From positions 1 to 35,911 of the IMG/VR virus record IMGVR_UViG_3300017613_000461: a stretch of DNA of 35,911 nucleotides, one strand, 5' to 3'. A model generated the notes under the pieces. It worked only from the letters and a program-made list of their open reading frames with translations, was not told the DNA's origin and did not search any database. The position numbers and the translations under genes were made by a program. Shown piece after piece: positions 14,066-20,250 of the stretch (position 1 is its first letter; each line of letters starts with the position of its first letter). The DNA is from a virus.

Positions 14066-14416
14066 ATGGCCGGTAACACTAACGACACACAACCGGGTGG
14101 CGACATCCAAAACACGGCGGCAACTTCCAAGGAAGCCGCCAATCCCTTCGACCCTTCCCGTCTGCGTCTGTCGCAGAACTTTTCCGAGACAGTCGGCGTC
14201 AAGAAGGCACTGATCACTGTCCCGGTGCGTAAGCCTAACAAGCAGGAAATGGATAAGTCGTCGTGGTCATGTCCCATGTGGCAAGCCCACATAGAACGTC
14301 TAGAGCCATTCGAGAAGCGGCGTAGGGCGTTAGAAACAGAAGTGCCACCCGATATGCGGGATAGGGTTAAAAGCCACTTACAGACGGTTAGGCGGATAAA
14401 GGAGCGGAAGAGATGA
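14066..14416 (+). CDS. Chimeric early protein
   Basis: 116 residues. Residues about 26-52 (NPFDPSRLRLSQNFSETVGV, then PVRKPNKQE) match the N-terminus of a longer conserved phage protein that normally continues for well over 100 residues. Here it breaks off and changes into MDKSSWSCPMWQAHIERLEPFEKRR..., which looks like a separate small protein with its own methionine (codon at 14249). Probably a deletion fused the two genes in frame. A GAGGA ribosome site precedes ATG 14066. The stop overlaps the next start as ATGA. Confidence 0.55.
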   Translation: MAGNTNDTQPGGDIQNTAATSKEAANPFDPSRLRLSQNFSETVGVKKALITVPVRKPNKQEMDKSSWSCPMWQAHIERLEPFEKRRRALETEVPPDMRDRVKSHLQTVRRIKERKR

Positions 14417-14745
14417 CCGAATCAAAAGAAGCATGGAAAGCCTGGATAGAAACAGCAAAAGACTCCACTAGCTACACGGCATATCGGCAGGGATGGGAGG
14501 ATAGTAGGAAAATAAGCTGCCGAACGTGCAAGAAGTGGAAGCTAGATAAAACCGTTGGTTATTTGCCTGAAGATGAAATGGGTGAATGCTCCGGCTTATA
14601 CGGATGCGATGAAATTGAATATTACCTAACTACCGGATGGGACGGTGGTTATATTTCAGAGGTAGAAACAAAAGCTAACTTTTTCTGCGCCCTATGGGTT
14701 GCACGAGAATCAGTAGTTGCACATAGAGACAAAGAGGTGAAATAA
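14413..14745 (+). CDS. Hypothetical protein, possible zinc site
   Basis: 110 residues. CRTCKKWKLD, GECSGLYGCDE and ANFFCALW place five cysteines in an arrangement seen in small phage proteins with a CxxCxxW knuckle and a terminal FxCxxW. ATGA overlap with the previous gene. Function unknown. Confidence 0.55.
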   Translation: MTESKEAWKAWIETAKDSTSYTAYRQGWEDSRKISCRTCKKWKLDKTVGYLPEDEMGECSGLYGCDEIEYYLTTGWDGGYISEVETKANFFCALWVARESVVAHRDKEVK

Positions 14746-14746
14746 A

Positions 14747-14986
14747 ATGAATACATGGCCAAATGGATACCGACACGCAATATCTCAGTGTGAGCATGAA
14801 AAATGGAATTCTACACATTACCCAGGAACTAGACAGTTATGCGTTCTATGTGATGCTGAGACAGGATATTGTGAAGAAGACGCTATTTATCTTAGCGATG
14901 AGGAAGAAACCGGCCCTTTATGTGAAGACTGTTACCACAAAACGGATGAGTACAAAGCACTTGAACTTGGAGACAAAGAGGGGTAA
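14747..14986 (+). CDS. Cysteine-rich phage protein
   Basis: 79 residues. ISQCEHEKWNSTHYPGTRQLCVLCDAETGYCEEDAIY...GPLCEDCYHKTDEY has paired CxxC motifs and the PGTRQLCxxCDxxTGxCEED stretch found in a set of conserved small phage proteins. It probably binds zinc. It follows the previous gene by a single base. Another frame open from 14763 is a shadow. Confidence 0.6.
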   Translation: MNTWPNGYRHAISQCEHEKWNSTHYPGTRQLCVLCDAETGYCEEDAIYLSDEEETGPLCEDCYHKTDEYKALELGDKEG

Positions 14987-15029
14987 AGTGTCTGTAACGG
15001 GTGTCGGAGCCCGAAAGTTAAAAGGGATG

Positions 15030-15117
15030 ACCGGCTTTCTAGCTGGTGCTTTGGATTAATGGCTACCCTTGCCCATTTCCGAACTATTCAGAGCATCACC
15101 TAAAGAGCCGGTTTTTT
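15030..15117 (+). terminator. Terminator with competing hairpin (attenuator-like)
   Basis: ACCGGC (15030-15035) can pair with GCTGGT close by (15042-15047) or with GCCGGT (15107-15112), which is followed by TTTTTT. The two pairings exclude each other. A 14-codon frame (MATLAHFRTIQSIT, 15059-15103) ends at the foot of the distal arm. It lies just before the replication initiator gene, so it may tune its transcription. Confidence 0.45.
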
Positions 15118-15139
15118 GCGCTTAATAAGGATAAAAAAT

Positions 15140-16021
15140 GTGGCTGGCTACATCAAACTACACAGGTCTCTTAAAGACCATTTACTATGGACCGATGACC
15201 CATTTTCCAGGGGTCAGGCGTGGGTTGATTTAATCATGCTGGCTAACTTCAAGCAGACAAGTTTTAGAAAAAGAGGGATCAGGGTAATAGTAGAAAGGGG
15301 GCAAGTAGCATATTCAACAAAAGGGCTTGCAGATAGGTGGCATTGGTCAAGACCAAAAGTAGACAGATATTTAACAGAATTAACGGCCGTGCACCAAATC
15401 GTGCACCAAAAAACAAACCTTACAACACTGATAACTATAGTAAATTACGAAAAATACCAAGAAGAAAGTGCACCAAAACGTGCACCAAACGTGCACCAAA
15501 CGTGCACATTAGAAGAAGGTAAAGAAGGGAAAGAAGAAAAAACTAATAAAGATCAGCAGCCAAATGCTAAAAAGAAGCCCAAAACAAACGGCATAGATTA
15601 CTCGAAACTTTCACCATTAATCCCCAAAGAAGCGGCCATAGGATTTGTTGATCACAGGAAGCTATTAAAATCCCCCCTCACTCAGAGAGCGTTCGACCAA
15701 GCCATGAGGGCCGCCCTAAAGGCTCCAGAAATAGGATTAACCCCAGAGCAAGCAATAGACGAAACAGTGCAGGCAGGCTGGAAAAAAATAGATATTGAAT
15801 GGCTAAGAAATAGGATGGCTAAAAATGGAAATAACTCATACAGGCAAAAATCCCAATCAGAAATCAACAATGAATTCACAGACAAGCTCTTTGGTCGATC
15901 TGCTGGACCAAACGATGAGGGGAACATACGGAGCATTGTGGACGGGAGCGCCGAAGAGTCAGGGGGATGTGACGAGTCGGTTATCGATATGGGCGCATTT
16001 AATCAGCTCTTTAAATTCTGA
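15140..16021 (+). CDS. Lambda O-like replication initiator with internal origin
   Basis: 293 residues from GTG 15140, chosen because AAGG lies upstream and the conserved GYIKLHRSLKDHLLW begins there. The N-terminal half is a winged-helix replisome-organiser domain (VDLIMLANF, GQVAYSTKGLADRWHWSRPKVDRYLTEL). The middle is Lys/Glu-rich linker encoded by the iteron region. The C-terminal half probably contacts the helicase loader. As in lambda O, the initiator's binding sites lie in its own gene. Its end overlaps the loader gene by about 150 nt in another frame. Confidence 0.75.
   Translation: MAGYIKLHRSLKDHLLWTDDPFSRGQAWVDLIMLANFKQTSFRKRGIRVIVERGQVAYSTKGLADRWHWSRPKVDRYLTELTAVHQIVHQKTNLTTLITIVNYEKYQEESAPKRAPNVHQTCTLEEGKEGKEEKTNKDQQPNAKKKPKTNGIDYSKLSPLIPKEAAIGFVDHRKLLKSPLTQRAFDQAMRAALKAPEIGLTPEQAIDETVQAGWKKIDIEWLRNRMAKNGNNSYRQKSQSEINNEFTDKLFGRSAGPNDEGNIRSIVDGSAEESGGCDESVIDMGAFNQLFKF
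15388..15510. other. Replication origin: six iterons plus A-rich tract
   Basis: The iteron GTGCACCAAA occurs at 15389-15398, 15401-15410, 15468-15477, 15480-15489 and 15491-15500, and a sixth partial copy GTGCACAtt follows at 15502. Spacing is 11-12 bp inside each cluster, placing sites on one face of the helix. The clusters are separated by 57 bp and followed by a purine/A-rich tract (about 15510-15600) suited to unwinding. This is the lambda ori layout inside the initiator gene. Confidence 0.8.
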
Positions 16022-16472
16022 TCGAGTTGTGAAAGCAATAGGAAAAATTCCAGCTACTTTTGATAGACCTCCAGCACCAAAGCAATTCCTGGATTTATAC
16101 AAAGGCACTCATGTTGATAATGAGCCTATGCGGCTAGACCGCCCTAGAATGTCTAGGAGTGAGTTGGAAGCTGAAGCACAAACGGCCATAGCAAACATGA
16201 AGATAATTCTAGCCGAGGCTGGGCCAGTGCCGAAAAGGACTGACCCCGACTATATCCAGTGGGCCAATAACCACCGTAAGACATTGGGCTTAAGATTGAT
16301 AACAGAGGTAAAGGCTGACGGGTCGTATGTACTAGAGCCTGAGAAAAAGCCTCAGATGCTGGGTAGTTGTGCTGCTAATGGGTGCTTTAGAACTGGGGCA
16401 TTGTCAAAAAGTACAACCGGAGCCGAAAAGTGGTACTGCTACGAACATTTTAATAAATTCTTTATGGGCTAG
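15870..16472 (+). CDS. Lambda P-like helicase loader
   Basis: 200 residues from ATG 15870. Segments TYGALWTG, SIWAHLISSLNSDRVVKAIGKI, and PPAPKQFLDLYKG match the phage replication protein P pattern, in which a W-L...G segment is followed by PPxxxEF. The C-terminus (SCAANGCFRTGAL...KWYCYEHF) has four Cys/His able to bind zinc. Lambda P recruits host DnaB to the O-bound origin. The overlap with the O-like gene is longer than usual, so ATG 15915 is a possible alternative start. Confidence 0.65.
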   Translation: MNSQTSSLVDLLDQTMRGTYGALWTGAPKSQGDVTSRLSIWAHLISSLNSDRVVKAIGKIPATFDRPPAPKQFLDLYKGTHVDNEPMRLDRPRMSRSELEAEAQTAIANMKIILAEAGPVPKRTDPDYIQWANNHRKTLGLRLITEVKADGSYVLEPEKKPQMLGSCAANGCFRTGALSKSTTGAEKWYCYEHFNKFFMG

Positions 16473-16492
16473 GCAATTTATTAGGGGCTGAA

Positions 16493-16678
16493 ATGAAAAA
16501 ATATATTATTAGATATAACTCAGGATATGGGGATAATTACGAAACAGTAGAAGCAGAAAATGAAGAAAAGGCAAATGATATCGCATACGAAGCATGGAGG
16601 GAGGATGCTGAATCACAGGCTGATTACGATGTGATTGGAGAATACACGAAAGAGTTAGGCGAAGATTACGGAGTATGA
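16493..16678 (+). CDS. Hypothetical acidic protein
   Basis: 61 residues beginning MKKYIIRYNSGYGDNYETVE, with the pattern YxIRYNxGYGD...EAENEEKANDIAYEAW found in small phage and plasmid proteins of unknown role. Strongly acidic. An AGGGGCTGAA ribosome site precedes the ATG. Confidence 0.55.
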   Translation: MKKYIIRYNSGYGDNYETVEAENEEKANDIAYEAWREDAESQADYDVIGEYTKELGEDYGV

Positions 16679-16679
16679 A

Positions 16680-16949
16680 ATGACACAGAAAAAATATGAT
16701 CTGGTAGTGAAGGTCGGCAGTTACACAGACCGCAACGGAGAAGAAAAGAGCAGATGGGAGAATATCGGCTCAGTTATGCAGAGTGACAAGGGATTTTTCA
16801 TGCTGCTGAAGAAAACATTTAATCCGGCTGGCGTACCTGGAGACAGTGAGCGTGATTCTGTCTTGGTTAGCATGTTTGAGCCTAAAGAGCGTGGGCAAGC
16901 GCCACAGCAGGAAGCAAAGCCTGCTTTTGATGATTCTGTGCCATTTTAA
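16680..16949 (+). CDS. Putative SSB-like protein
   Basis: 89 residues. The body (KYDLVVKVGSYTDRNGEEKSRWENIGSVM...FFMLLKKTFNPAGVP...VLVSMFEPK) is beta-rich and ends in a linker plus the acidic tip DDSVPF, which imitates the DDDIPF tip that SSB uses to bind replication partners. It lies directly after the O/P-like genes. It is half the size of bacterial SSB, so it may be a minimal single-strand-binding protein or an SSB-tip mimic. Function is inferred from the tip and context. Confidence 0.55.
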   Translation: MTQKKYDLVVKVGSYTDRNGEEKSRWENIGSVMQSDKGFFMLLKKTFNPAGVPGDSERDSVLVSMFEPKERGQAPQQEAKPAFDDSVPF

Positions 16950-17369
16950 ATGGGCATTCTCTGGAAACCTGAAGAAGATGCGCTCTTACGCAAATACTAC
17001 CCGGAGCATGGCCCTAGAGGTTGCATGCGGTTTATTAAAAACCGTTCTCACTTGGGAATAGAAAAGCGGGCGAGCGTGTTGTATGTGCGAATAGCCCCTG
17101 GCAATCAACGCAACGGCTGGACGAAAGCGCAAAACGATATCTTGCGGAAGTATTGGCCGGAATTTGGGCGGGACGGGTGTATACCGCATTTACCTGGAAG
17201 GACGCCACAAGCAATATGCAACCAGGCCAAAAGGTTAAAGCTTGTGAATATCGATTATGCAAAGCGTATGCGGCCAAAAGATTTTCCTGAAAGCGATATG
17301 CGAAGTGTAACCCGCAAGCCTTGGCTGCCGTTAGATGTGGTTAAGTGGATAGATGAGGTGATGGCATGA
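16950..17369 (+). CDS. Myb/SANT-like DNA-binding protein with two repeats
   Basis: 139 residues. ILWKPEEDALLRKYYPEHGPRGCM (residues 3-26) and GWTKAQNDILRKYWPEFGRDGC (56-77) are two copies of a W..EED.LL.KYYPEHG motif, each followed by a recognition-helix-like segment (second: GRTPQAICNQAKRLKL). This is the Myb/SANT-like helix-turn-helix seen in phage regulators. Its start follows the SSB-like stop directly. Probably a transcriptional or replication-site binder. Confidence 0.6.
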   Translation: MGILWKPEEDALLRKYYPEHGPRGCMRFIKNRSHLGIEKRASVLYVRIAPGNQRNGWTKAQNDILRKYWPEFGRDGCIPHLPGRTPQAICNQAKRLKLVNIDYAKRMRPKDFPESDMRSVTRKPWLPLDVVKWIDEVMA

Positions 17370-17650
17370 CCGTAAAAATACAGCTGGACGATAAAACAAT
17401 GCTGGCATCTGATCAGTACCAGTGGATGCTTCAGAAACCGCATAAAGAGAAAAATGGGCCAGGATGGAGAGCGTTTGCTTTTTATAGCACTCTTGAGAAT
17501 GCCTGTAATGCTTACGTACAAGGACGGCTACGGGACTCAAATGCTGAATCTATAGCTACCCTTAGGGTAGAGCATGAAAACGCCGTCACGGGGCTATCGG
17601 CTGCTCTTAGCCCTATGTCCTGCCGGGTGCAGGTGGTGGGTCAGTTATGA
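17366..17650 (+). CDS. Hypothetical protein, DUF5405-like
   Basis: 94 residues. Pattern: DDKTMLASDQYQWMLQK, then WRAFAFYSTLENACNAYVQGRLRDSNAESIATL. The SDxYxWxLQ...YxxLExAxxxYxxxRLR arrangement recalls small phage proteins grouped near DUF5405. The assignment is weak. ATGA overlap with the previous gene and with the next one at 17647. Confidence 0.45.
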   Translation: MTVKIQLDDKTMLASDQYQWMLQKPHKEKNGPGWRAFAFYSTLENACNAYVQGRLRDSNAESIATLRVEHENAVTGLSAALSPMSCRVQVVGQL

Positions 17651-17838
17651 AAGTGCTTGTCGCATGTGAGTATTCAGGAATAGTAAGAGATGCTTTTCTT
17701 GGCCGTGGGTGCGATGCTATATCATGCGATATTCTCCCGACAGATCAGGAAGGACCACATTATCAGGGAGATGTATTAGATATAATCTCTGACGGATGGG
17801 AAATGCGATGGCTGACCAATGGGCAAAAGAGGAGATGA
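17647..17838 (+). pseudogene. Truncated DNA methyltransferase-like gene
   Basis: 63 residues. The start MKVLVACEYSGIVRDAFLGR, then GPHYQGDVLDIISDGWEM, is the N-terminal SAM-binding segment of a phage DNA methyltransferase-like family that normally runs for 150-300 residues and contains a PPC motif soon after DGW. Here the frame leaves the family at DGWEM and stops after 9 more codons, without catalytic residues. A deletion has joined it to other sequence. The coupled overlap upstream (ATGA) is intact. Confidence 0.65.
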
Positions 17839-17839
17839 C

Positions 17840-18061
17840 ATGAAACCACCAAAACCTAGCCAGGAAATGCGCCGGATAAACCAAATGGTATGCGGTGGAG
17901 GCAAATCAACCACATGGTTGCGTGATCTTAATGCAAAGGTGAAAACGGCAAACTACAAGCGCACAGAGGAGGCTATAGCGAGGGATGCGGCGAGAAGGAA
18001 GGTAGGGGCTATAGCTGAGTTTCGGCGGTTGTCTGATGATTTAAAGGAGGTGTGGGAATGA
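17840..18061 (+). CDS. Hypothetical basic protein
   Basis: 73 residues from ATG 17840, preceded by GAGGAG. Sequence (MKPPKPSQEMRRINQMVCGG..., then TEEAIARDAARRKVGAIAEFRRL) is helical and basic. No family recognised. The stop overlaps the next short frame as ATGA. Confidence 0.5.
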   Translation: MKPPKPSQEMRRINQMVCGGGKSTTWLRDLNAKVKTANYKRTEEAIARDAARRKVGAIAEFRRLSDDLKEVWE

Positions 18062-18126
18062 ACGACCTAGCAAAACTGAGAAAGAAAATAGTCAGGAGCA
18101 TCACTGGCAGTGCCGGAAACTCATAG
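18058..18126 (+). CDS. Possible 22-residue basic peptide
   Basis: MNDLAKLRKKIVRSITGSAG..., starting with an ATGA overlap at 18058 and ending 3 nt before the next gene. An amphipathic basic helix, or the shortened head of a former gene. Too short to judge by coding signs. Confidence 0.35.
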   Translation: MNDLAKLRKKIVRSITGSAGNS

Positions 18127-18129
18127 ATA

Positions 18130-18447
18130 GTGGTCGGATCTCCCACAACTCGCAGTTTAAAGTACCTTAGAGATCAGGGTTATTTGGCCTGGGTAGTCGA
18201 GAAATGGATTCCAAGGGCGAATATCCGGTCAGATCTTTTTGGGTTTATCGATATCCTGTGTTTGAAGGGTGGTGAAATTTTGGGAGTTCAGACAACTACA
18301 TCAAGCAATATGTCAGCCAGACTGAAAAAAATAGCTGACCATGAGAATGTTGGGGCCGTGCGGGAGGCTGGGATAGCAATACACGTACACGGGTGGCGGA
18401 AGAACAGCAAAGGGCGGTGGGTAATTAGAGTGGAGGATTTGTCATGA
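18130..18447 (+). CDS. PD-(D/E)XK-like nuclease family protein
   Basis: 105 residues from GTG 18130. The pattern LRDQGYLAWVVEKWIP...SDLFGFIDILCLKGGEILGVQTTT (D35, D41, Q54) followed by HVHGWRK...WVIRVEDL matches a widespread phage family with a restriction-endonuclease-like fold. The usual D...E/QxK/T catalytic arrangement is present with QTT in place of ExK. It may act as a resolvase-type or repair nuclease. The GTG start follows the family's conserved N-terminus. ATG of the next gene overlaps the stop (ATGA). Confidence 0.6.
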   Translation: MVGSPTTRSLKYLRDQGYLAWVVEKWIPRANIRSDLFGFIDILCLKGGEILGVQTTTSSNMSARLKKIADHENVGAVREAGIAIHVHGWRKNSKGRWVIRVEDLS

Positions 18448-18608
18448 AAACAGATAGTAAACCAACAGAATGTATGCCGTGTGTGTATTGGCGGCGCAAT
18501 GGTTGTGACAAGAATCAGCCTGGGTTCCCCACAATCGGCCCTTTCTGTATTTCCTACAGCAGGGAGGCCGGATCCGATGACGATATAGGCGAGGAAGAAG
18601 ACGAGTGA
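18444..18608 (+). CDS. 54-residue cysteine-containing acidic protein
   Basis: Starts with an ATGA overlap at 18444 and ends with a GTGA overlap at 18605. ECMPCVYWRRNGCDK, then GPFCISYSREAG followed by a very acidic tail (DDDIGEEEDE). Four cysteines could bind zinc. The arrangement resembles small lambdoid proteins located before the antiterminator gene. Confidence 0.5.
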   Translation: MKTDSKPTECMPCVYWRRNGCDKNQPGFPTIGPFCISYSREAGSDDDIGEEEDE

Positions 18609-18988
18609 TAACCCCCCGCCAGCGGAATTATGCCCATTTGGCTCTTATTGACTGGGCACAATGGAATGCGGGACACATAGACCAGAGCGCAATAGGCTAC
18701 CCCTCAGAAACCGTAGAATGCCGCATGATGGCCGGTGAAATAGGCTCTAGCCTGCCTGCACACTGCATTTGCCCTGATGTGATGAGTGGACCGAGGATTA
18801 AAACGGTGGGCTGGGTGGTGTCAGTCCTCCCTTCATCTGCTAGATTGGCAGTCAGGTGGAAATATGAGATCGGTGGCCTGAAAACTGAGGGAGAAAGGAT
18901 GCACGGGTGGGCAAAGGAGGTAAATAAACGCCCGAGGGGGTATTACGAAGAATTGGACGCAGTTTACGCTCTAATTAGCTTATGTTGA
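18605..18988 (+). CDS. Putative late antiterminator (Q-like)
   Basis: 127 residues from GTG 18605 (GTGA overlap). LIDWAQWNAG..IGYPSE, VGWVVSVLPSSARLAVRWKYE and a C-terminal YYEELDAVYALI follow the layout of phage Q-type antiterminators: W..W...GYPS, then a segment spanning xxVxxLP...A...Y, then a helical end. Position is also right: it is upstream of a promoter with an immediate terminator (19644-19715) that opens the late operon. The match is by pattern only; a sigma-region-4-like regulator is the main alternative. Confidence 0.5.
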   Translation: MITPRQRNYAHLALIDWAQWNAGHIDQSAIGYPSETVECRMMAGEIGSSLPAHCICPDVMSGPRIKTVGWVVSVLPSSARLAVRWKYEIGGLKTEGERMHGWAKEVNKRPRGYYEELDAVYALISLC

Positions 18989-18996
18989 AAAAAGAC

Positions 18997-19025
18997 TTGC
19001 ATTATTCATAATAACCGTCTATTCT
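18997..19025 (+). promoter_or_regulatory. Promoter upstream of the 19071 gene
   Basis: TTGCAT (18997-19002), 17-bp spacer, TATTCT (19020-19025) in an A/T-rich stretch right behind the Q-like gene. It would drive the gene at 19071, which has an AGGAG ribosome site. Confidence 0.55.
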
Positions 19026-19070
19026 TAATTCAACGGTAGGGAGTGGCCCTGCTAGAGAAAGGAGAATAGC

Positions 19071-19463
19071 ATGGATAATAGAATGATTGATCAGAATCAC
19101 AACCAGAAATGGGACCATATTCTTGATGCGATGATTGAGGAGGGGATTGTGGACGAAAATTATTCCCTTCCTATCCATTGGGAAGTTTGCCCGACTTGTG
19201 GTGGTGAGGGGACGCATGTAAACCCCTCAATAGATGGTAATGGGTTAACCGCTTCAGACTTCGCTGAAGATCCAGATTTTAAGGAGGATTATTTCAGCGG
19301 AGTGTATGACGTACAGTGCTATACGTGCCGAGGCCGGTCGACTGTACAGGAAGTTGATTTTGATGCTCTTCCGGACGTGATCGCAGAGTTTATCCGCGAA
19401 TGGGAGCGTGCCGAAGCCTATTATCAGGCAGAGCGTGACGCGGAAACAAGGATGGGGTGCTAA
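19071..19463 (+). CDS. Conserved phage protein with DnaJ-type zinc knuckles
   Basis: 130 residues. VCPTCGGEGTHVNPSIDGNG, then a DFAEDPDFKEDYFSGVYDVQC segment and CYTCRGR form a CxxCxGxG / CxxCxGR pair like one DnaJ zinc module, split by an acidic insert. The whole pattern recurs in many phages. A C-terminal helix is Glu-rich. Function unknown. Confidence 0.6.
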   Translation: MDNRMIDQNHNQKWDHILDAMIEEGIVDENYSLPIHWEVCPTCGGEGTHVNPSIDGNGLTASDFAEDPDFKEDYFSGVYDVQCYTCRGRSTVQEVDFDALPDVIAEFIREWERAEAYYQAERDAETRMGC

Positions 19464-19464
19464 A

Positions 19465-19647
19465 GTGAGGGGAGGCGCAAGAAAGGGGGCAGGCAGGCCC
19501 CCTATTGACCCACAGAGGCTTAAAATCCCTGTGGGGTATAGGTTGCCGAGGTGGCTTGTTGAAAAGCTTAGAGAGGCCGATCAGCCTGCCGCTATCCAAA
19601 TAGAGGCTGCTTTACGGCTTATGAAGGGGTGGAAGCCTCCCAGTTGA
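19465..19647 (+). CDS. Conserved small basic protein
   Basis: 60 residues from GTG 19465, one base after the previous stop; an in-frame ATG at 19408 lies inside that gene. RGGARKGAGRPPIDPQRLKI, then VGYRLPRWLVEKLRE and QIEAALRLMK suggest an AT-hook-like basic head and a ribbon-helix-helix-like body. This type is common in phages and may bind DNA. The TGA stop overlaps the -35 box of the late promoter. Confidence 0.6.
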   Translation: MRGGARKGAGRPPIDPQRLKIPVGYRLPRWLVEKLREADQPAAIQIEAALRLMKGWKPPS

Positions 19648-19672
19648 CAGACCGCAAAAAATAGGCTAAATT
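19644..19672 (+). promoter_or_regulatory. Late promoter (pR'-like)
   Basis: TTGACA (19644-19649), 17-bp spacer, TAAATT (19667-19672). A second -10-like hexamer TACAAT (19676-19681) lies at the expected transcription start, as in lambda where such an element causes the sigma-dependent pause used by Q. The terminator at 19688 begins only about 9 nt after the start. Confidence 0.75.
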
Positions 19673-19687
19673 CAGTACAATGTTATT

Positions 19688-19715
19688 AGCTCGCCTTCCA
19701 CGGCGGGCTTTTTTT
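19688..19715 (+). terminator. Intrinsic terminator right behind the late promoter (tR'-like)
   Basis: An 8-bp stem (AGCTCGCC with GGCGGGCT, one G-U) with a 6-nt loop, followed by seven T. Without antitermination the transcript would be only about 35 nt long. All genes from 19729 round to 7908 lie downstream on the same strand. Confidence 0.85.
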
Positions 19716-19728
19716 GTGGGCGGAGCTA

Positions 19729-19800
19729 ATGTGGCCTGAATCTCCAAAGCCTCCACCGCCTCCAGATCCATTACTCACCAGCCCACAGACCCGCTGGTAA
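19729..19800 (+). CDS. Possible 23-residue proline-rich peptide
   Basis: MWPESPKPPPPPDPLLTSPQ..., with a GGAG ribosome site before ATG 19729. First frame of the late transcript. Pro-rich short frames in this position occur in other phages, but coding is uncertain. Confidence 0.35.
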   Translation: MWPESPKPPPPPDPLLTSPQTRW

Positions 19801-19827
19801 CAATCAGTAAGAGGTAATAGCGGGTGA

Positions 19828-20148
19828 ATGTCTATGGTGACAAAAAATGGTAGCAATGCTACACAAACACTGGCGCAACGAATTATCGGACCTTTGGTGG
19901 TTGCCTCACTCATGGGGTTGGGTATGGGGTGGCTTGGGATTAGGGATGCTGTTAGGACTCATACTGTACAACTTGAGTCGCTAATCACAGACCAGAACAA
20001 GGGCAAGCGGTTTACTTGGGATGACGGCCAAAGACATGAACGGCAAATAAACCTCTGTAAGAGAAAACTGGACGCTAGAGAAAGTCGAGAACATGAACGG
20101 ATTGATTATTTGGAACTGAGAATCAAGGCGGTTGAGAGCAGAATGTAA
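19828..20148 (+). CDS. Small membrane-anchored coiled-coil protein
   Basis: 106 residues. One hydrophobic segment (about residues 18-37, RIIGPLVVASLMGLGMGWLG) is followed by a long charged helix (RHERQINLCKRKLDARESREHERIDYLE). The layout suits an inner-membrane protein with a coiled coil, such as a spanin-like or holin-associated protein. It lies at the start of the late operon where lysis genes are common. No lipobox partner was seen. Confidence 0.5.
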   Translation: MSMVTKNGSNATQTLAQRIIGPLVVASLMGLGMGWLGIRDAVRTHTVQLESLITDQNKGKRFTWDDGQRHERQINLCKRKLDARESREHERIDYLELRIKAVESRM

Positions 20149-20173
20149 CGAATTCCCTTAGCTGAGGACAGAT

Positions 20174-20250
20174 GGATGGGAGTAACCGAAAGGAATGTCG
20201 GGCCTTGCACCCGATCTCCCATCCTCATTTGATTGCAAGGATCAATGAGG
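20174..20250 (+). ncRNA. Structured leader RNA with two kissing hairpins
   Basis: Three stems: GGATGGGAG/CTCCCATCC (20174-20182 with 20216-20224); inside it TCGGG/CCCGA (20198-20202 with 20210-20214) with the 7-nt loop CCTTGCA (20203-20209); then CCTCATTTGAT/ATCAATGAGG (20223-20233 with 20241-20250, one bulged T) with the 7-nt loop TGCAAGG (20234-20240). The two loops are perfectly complementary. The last stem pairs the GAGG ribosome site of the gene at 20259, so it could switch translation. The outer stem and the last stem compete for two C residues. Confidence 0.65.

Noticed and set aside
14763-15059. 98-codon frame overlapping the cysteine-rich gene
   Set aside because: The other frame has the conserved paired CxxC motifs and lies directly behind the previous stop; this one covers the hairpins at 15030.
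15388-15510. Short CRISPR or transposon repeats
   Set aside because: The repeats are 10-bp iterons at helical spacing inside an initiator gene; no spacers or inverted ends.
20174-20250. Purine-type riboswitch, hammerhead or twister ribozyme
   Set aside because: There is a loop-loop match but no enclosing P1 around both hairpins, and the conserved core bases of these classes are absent.
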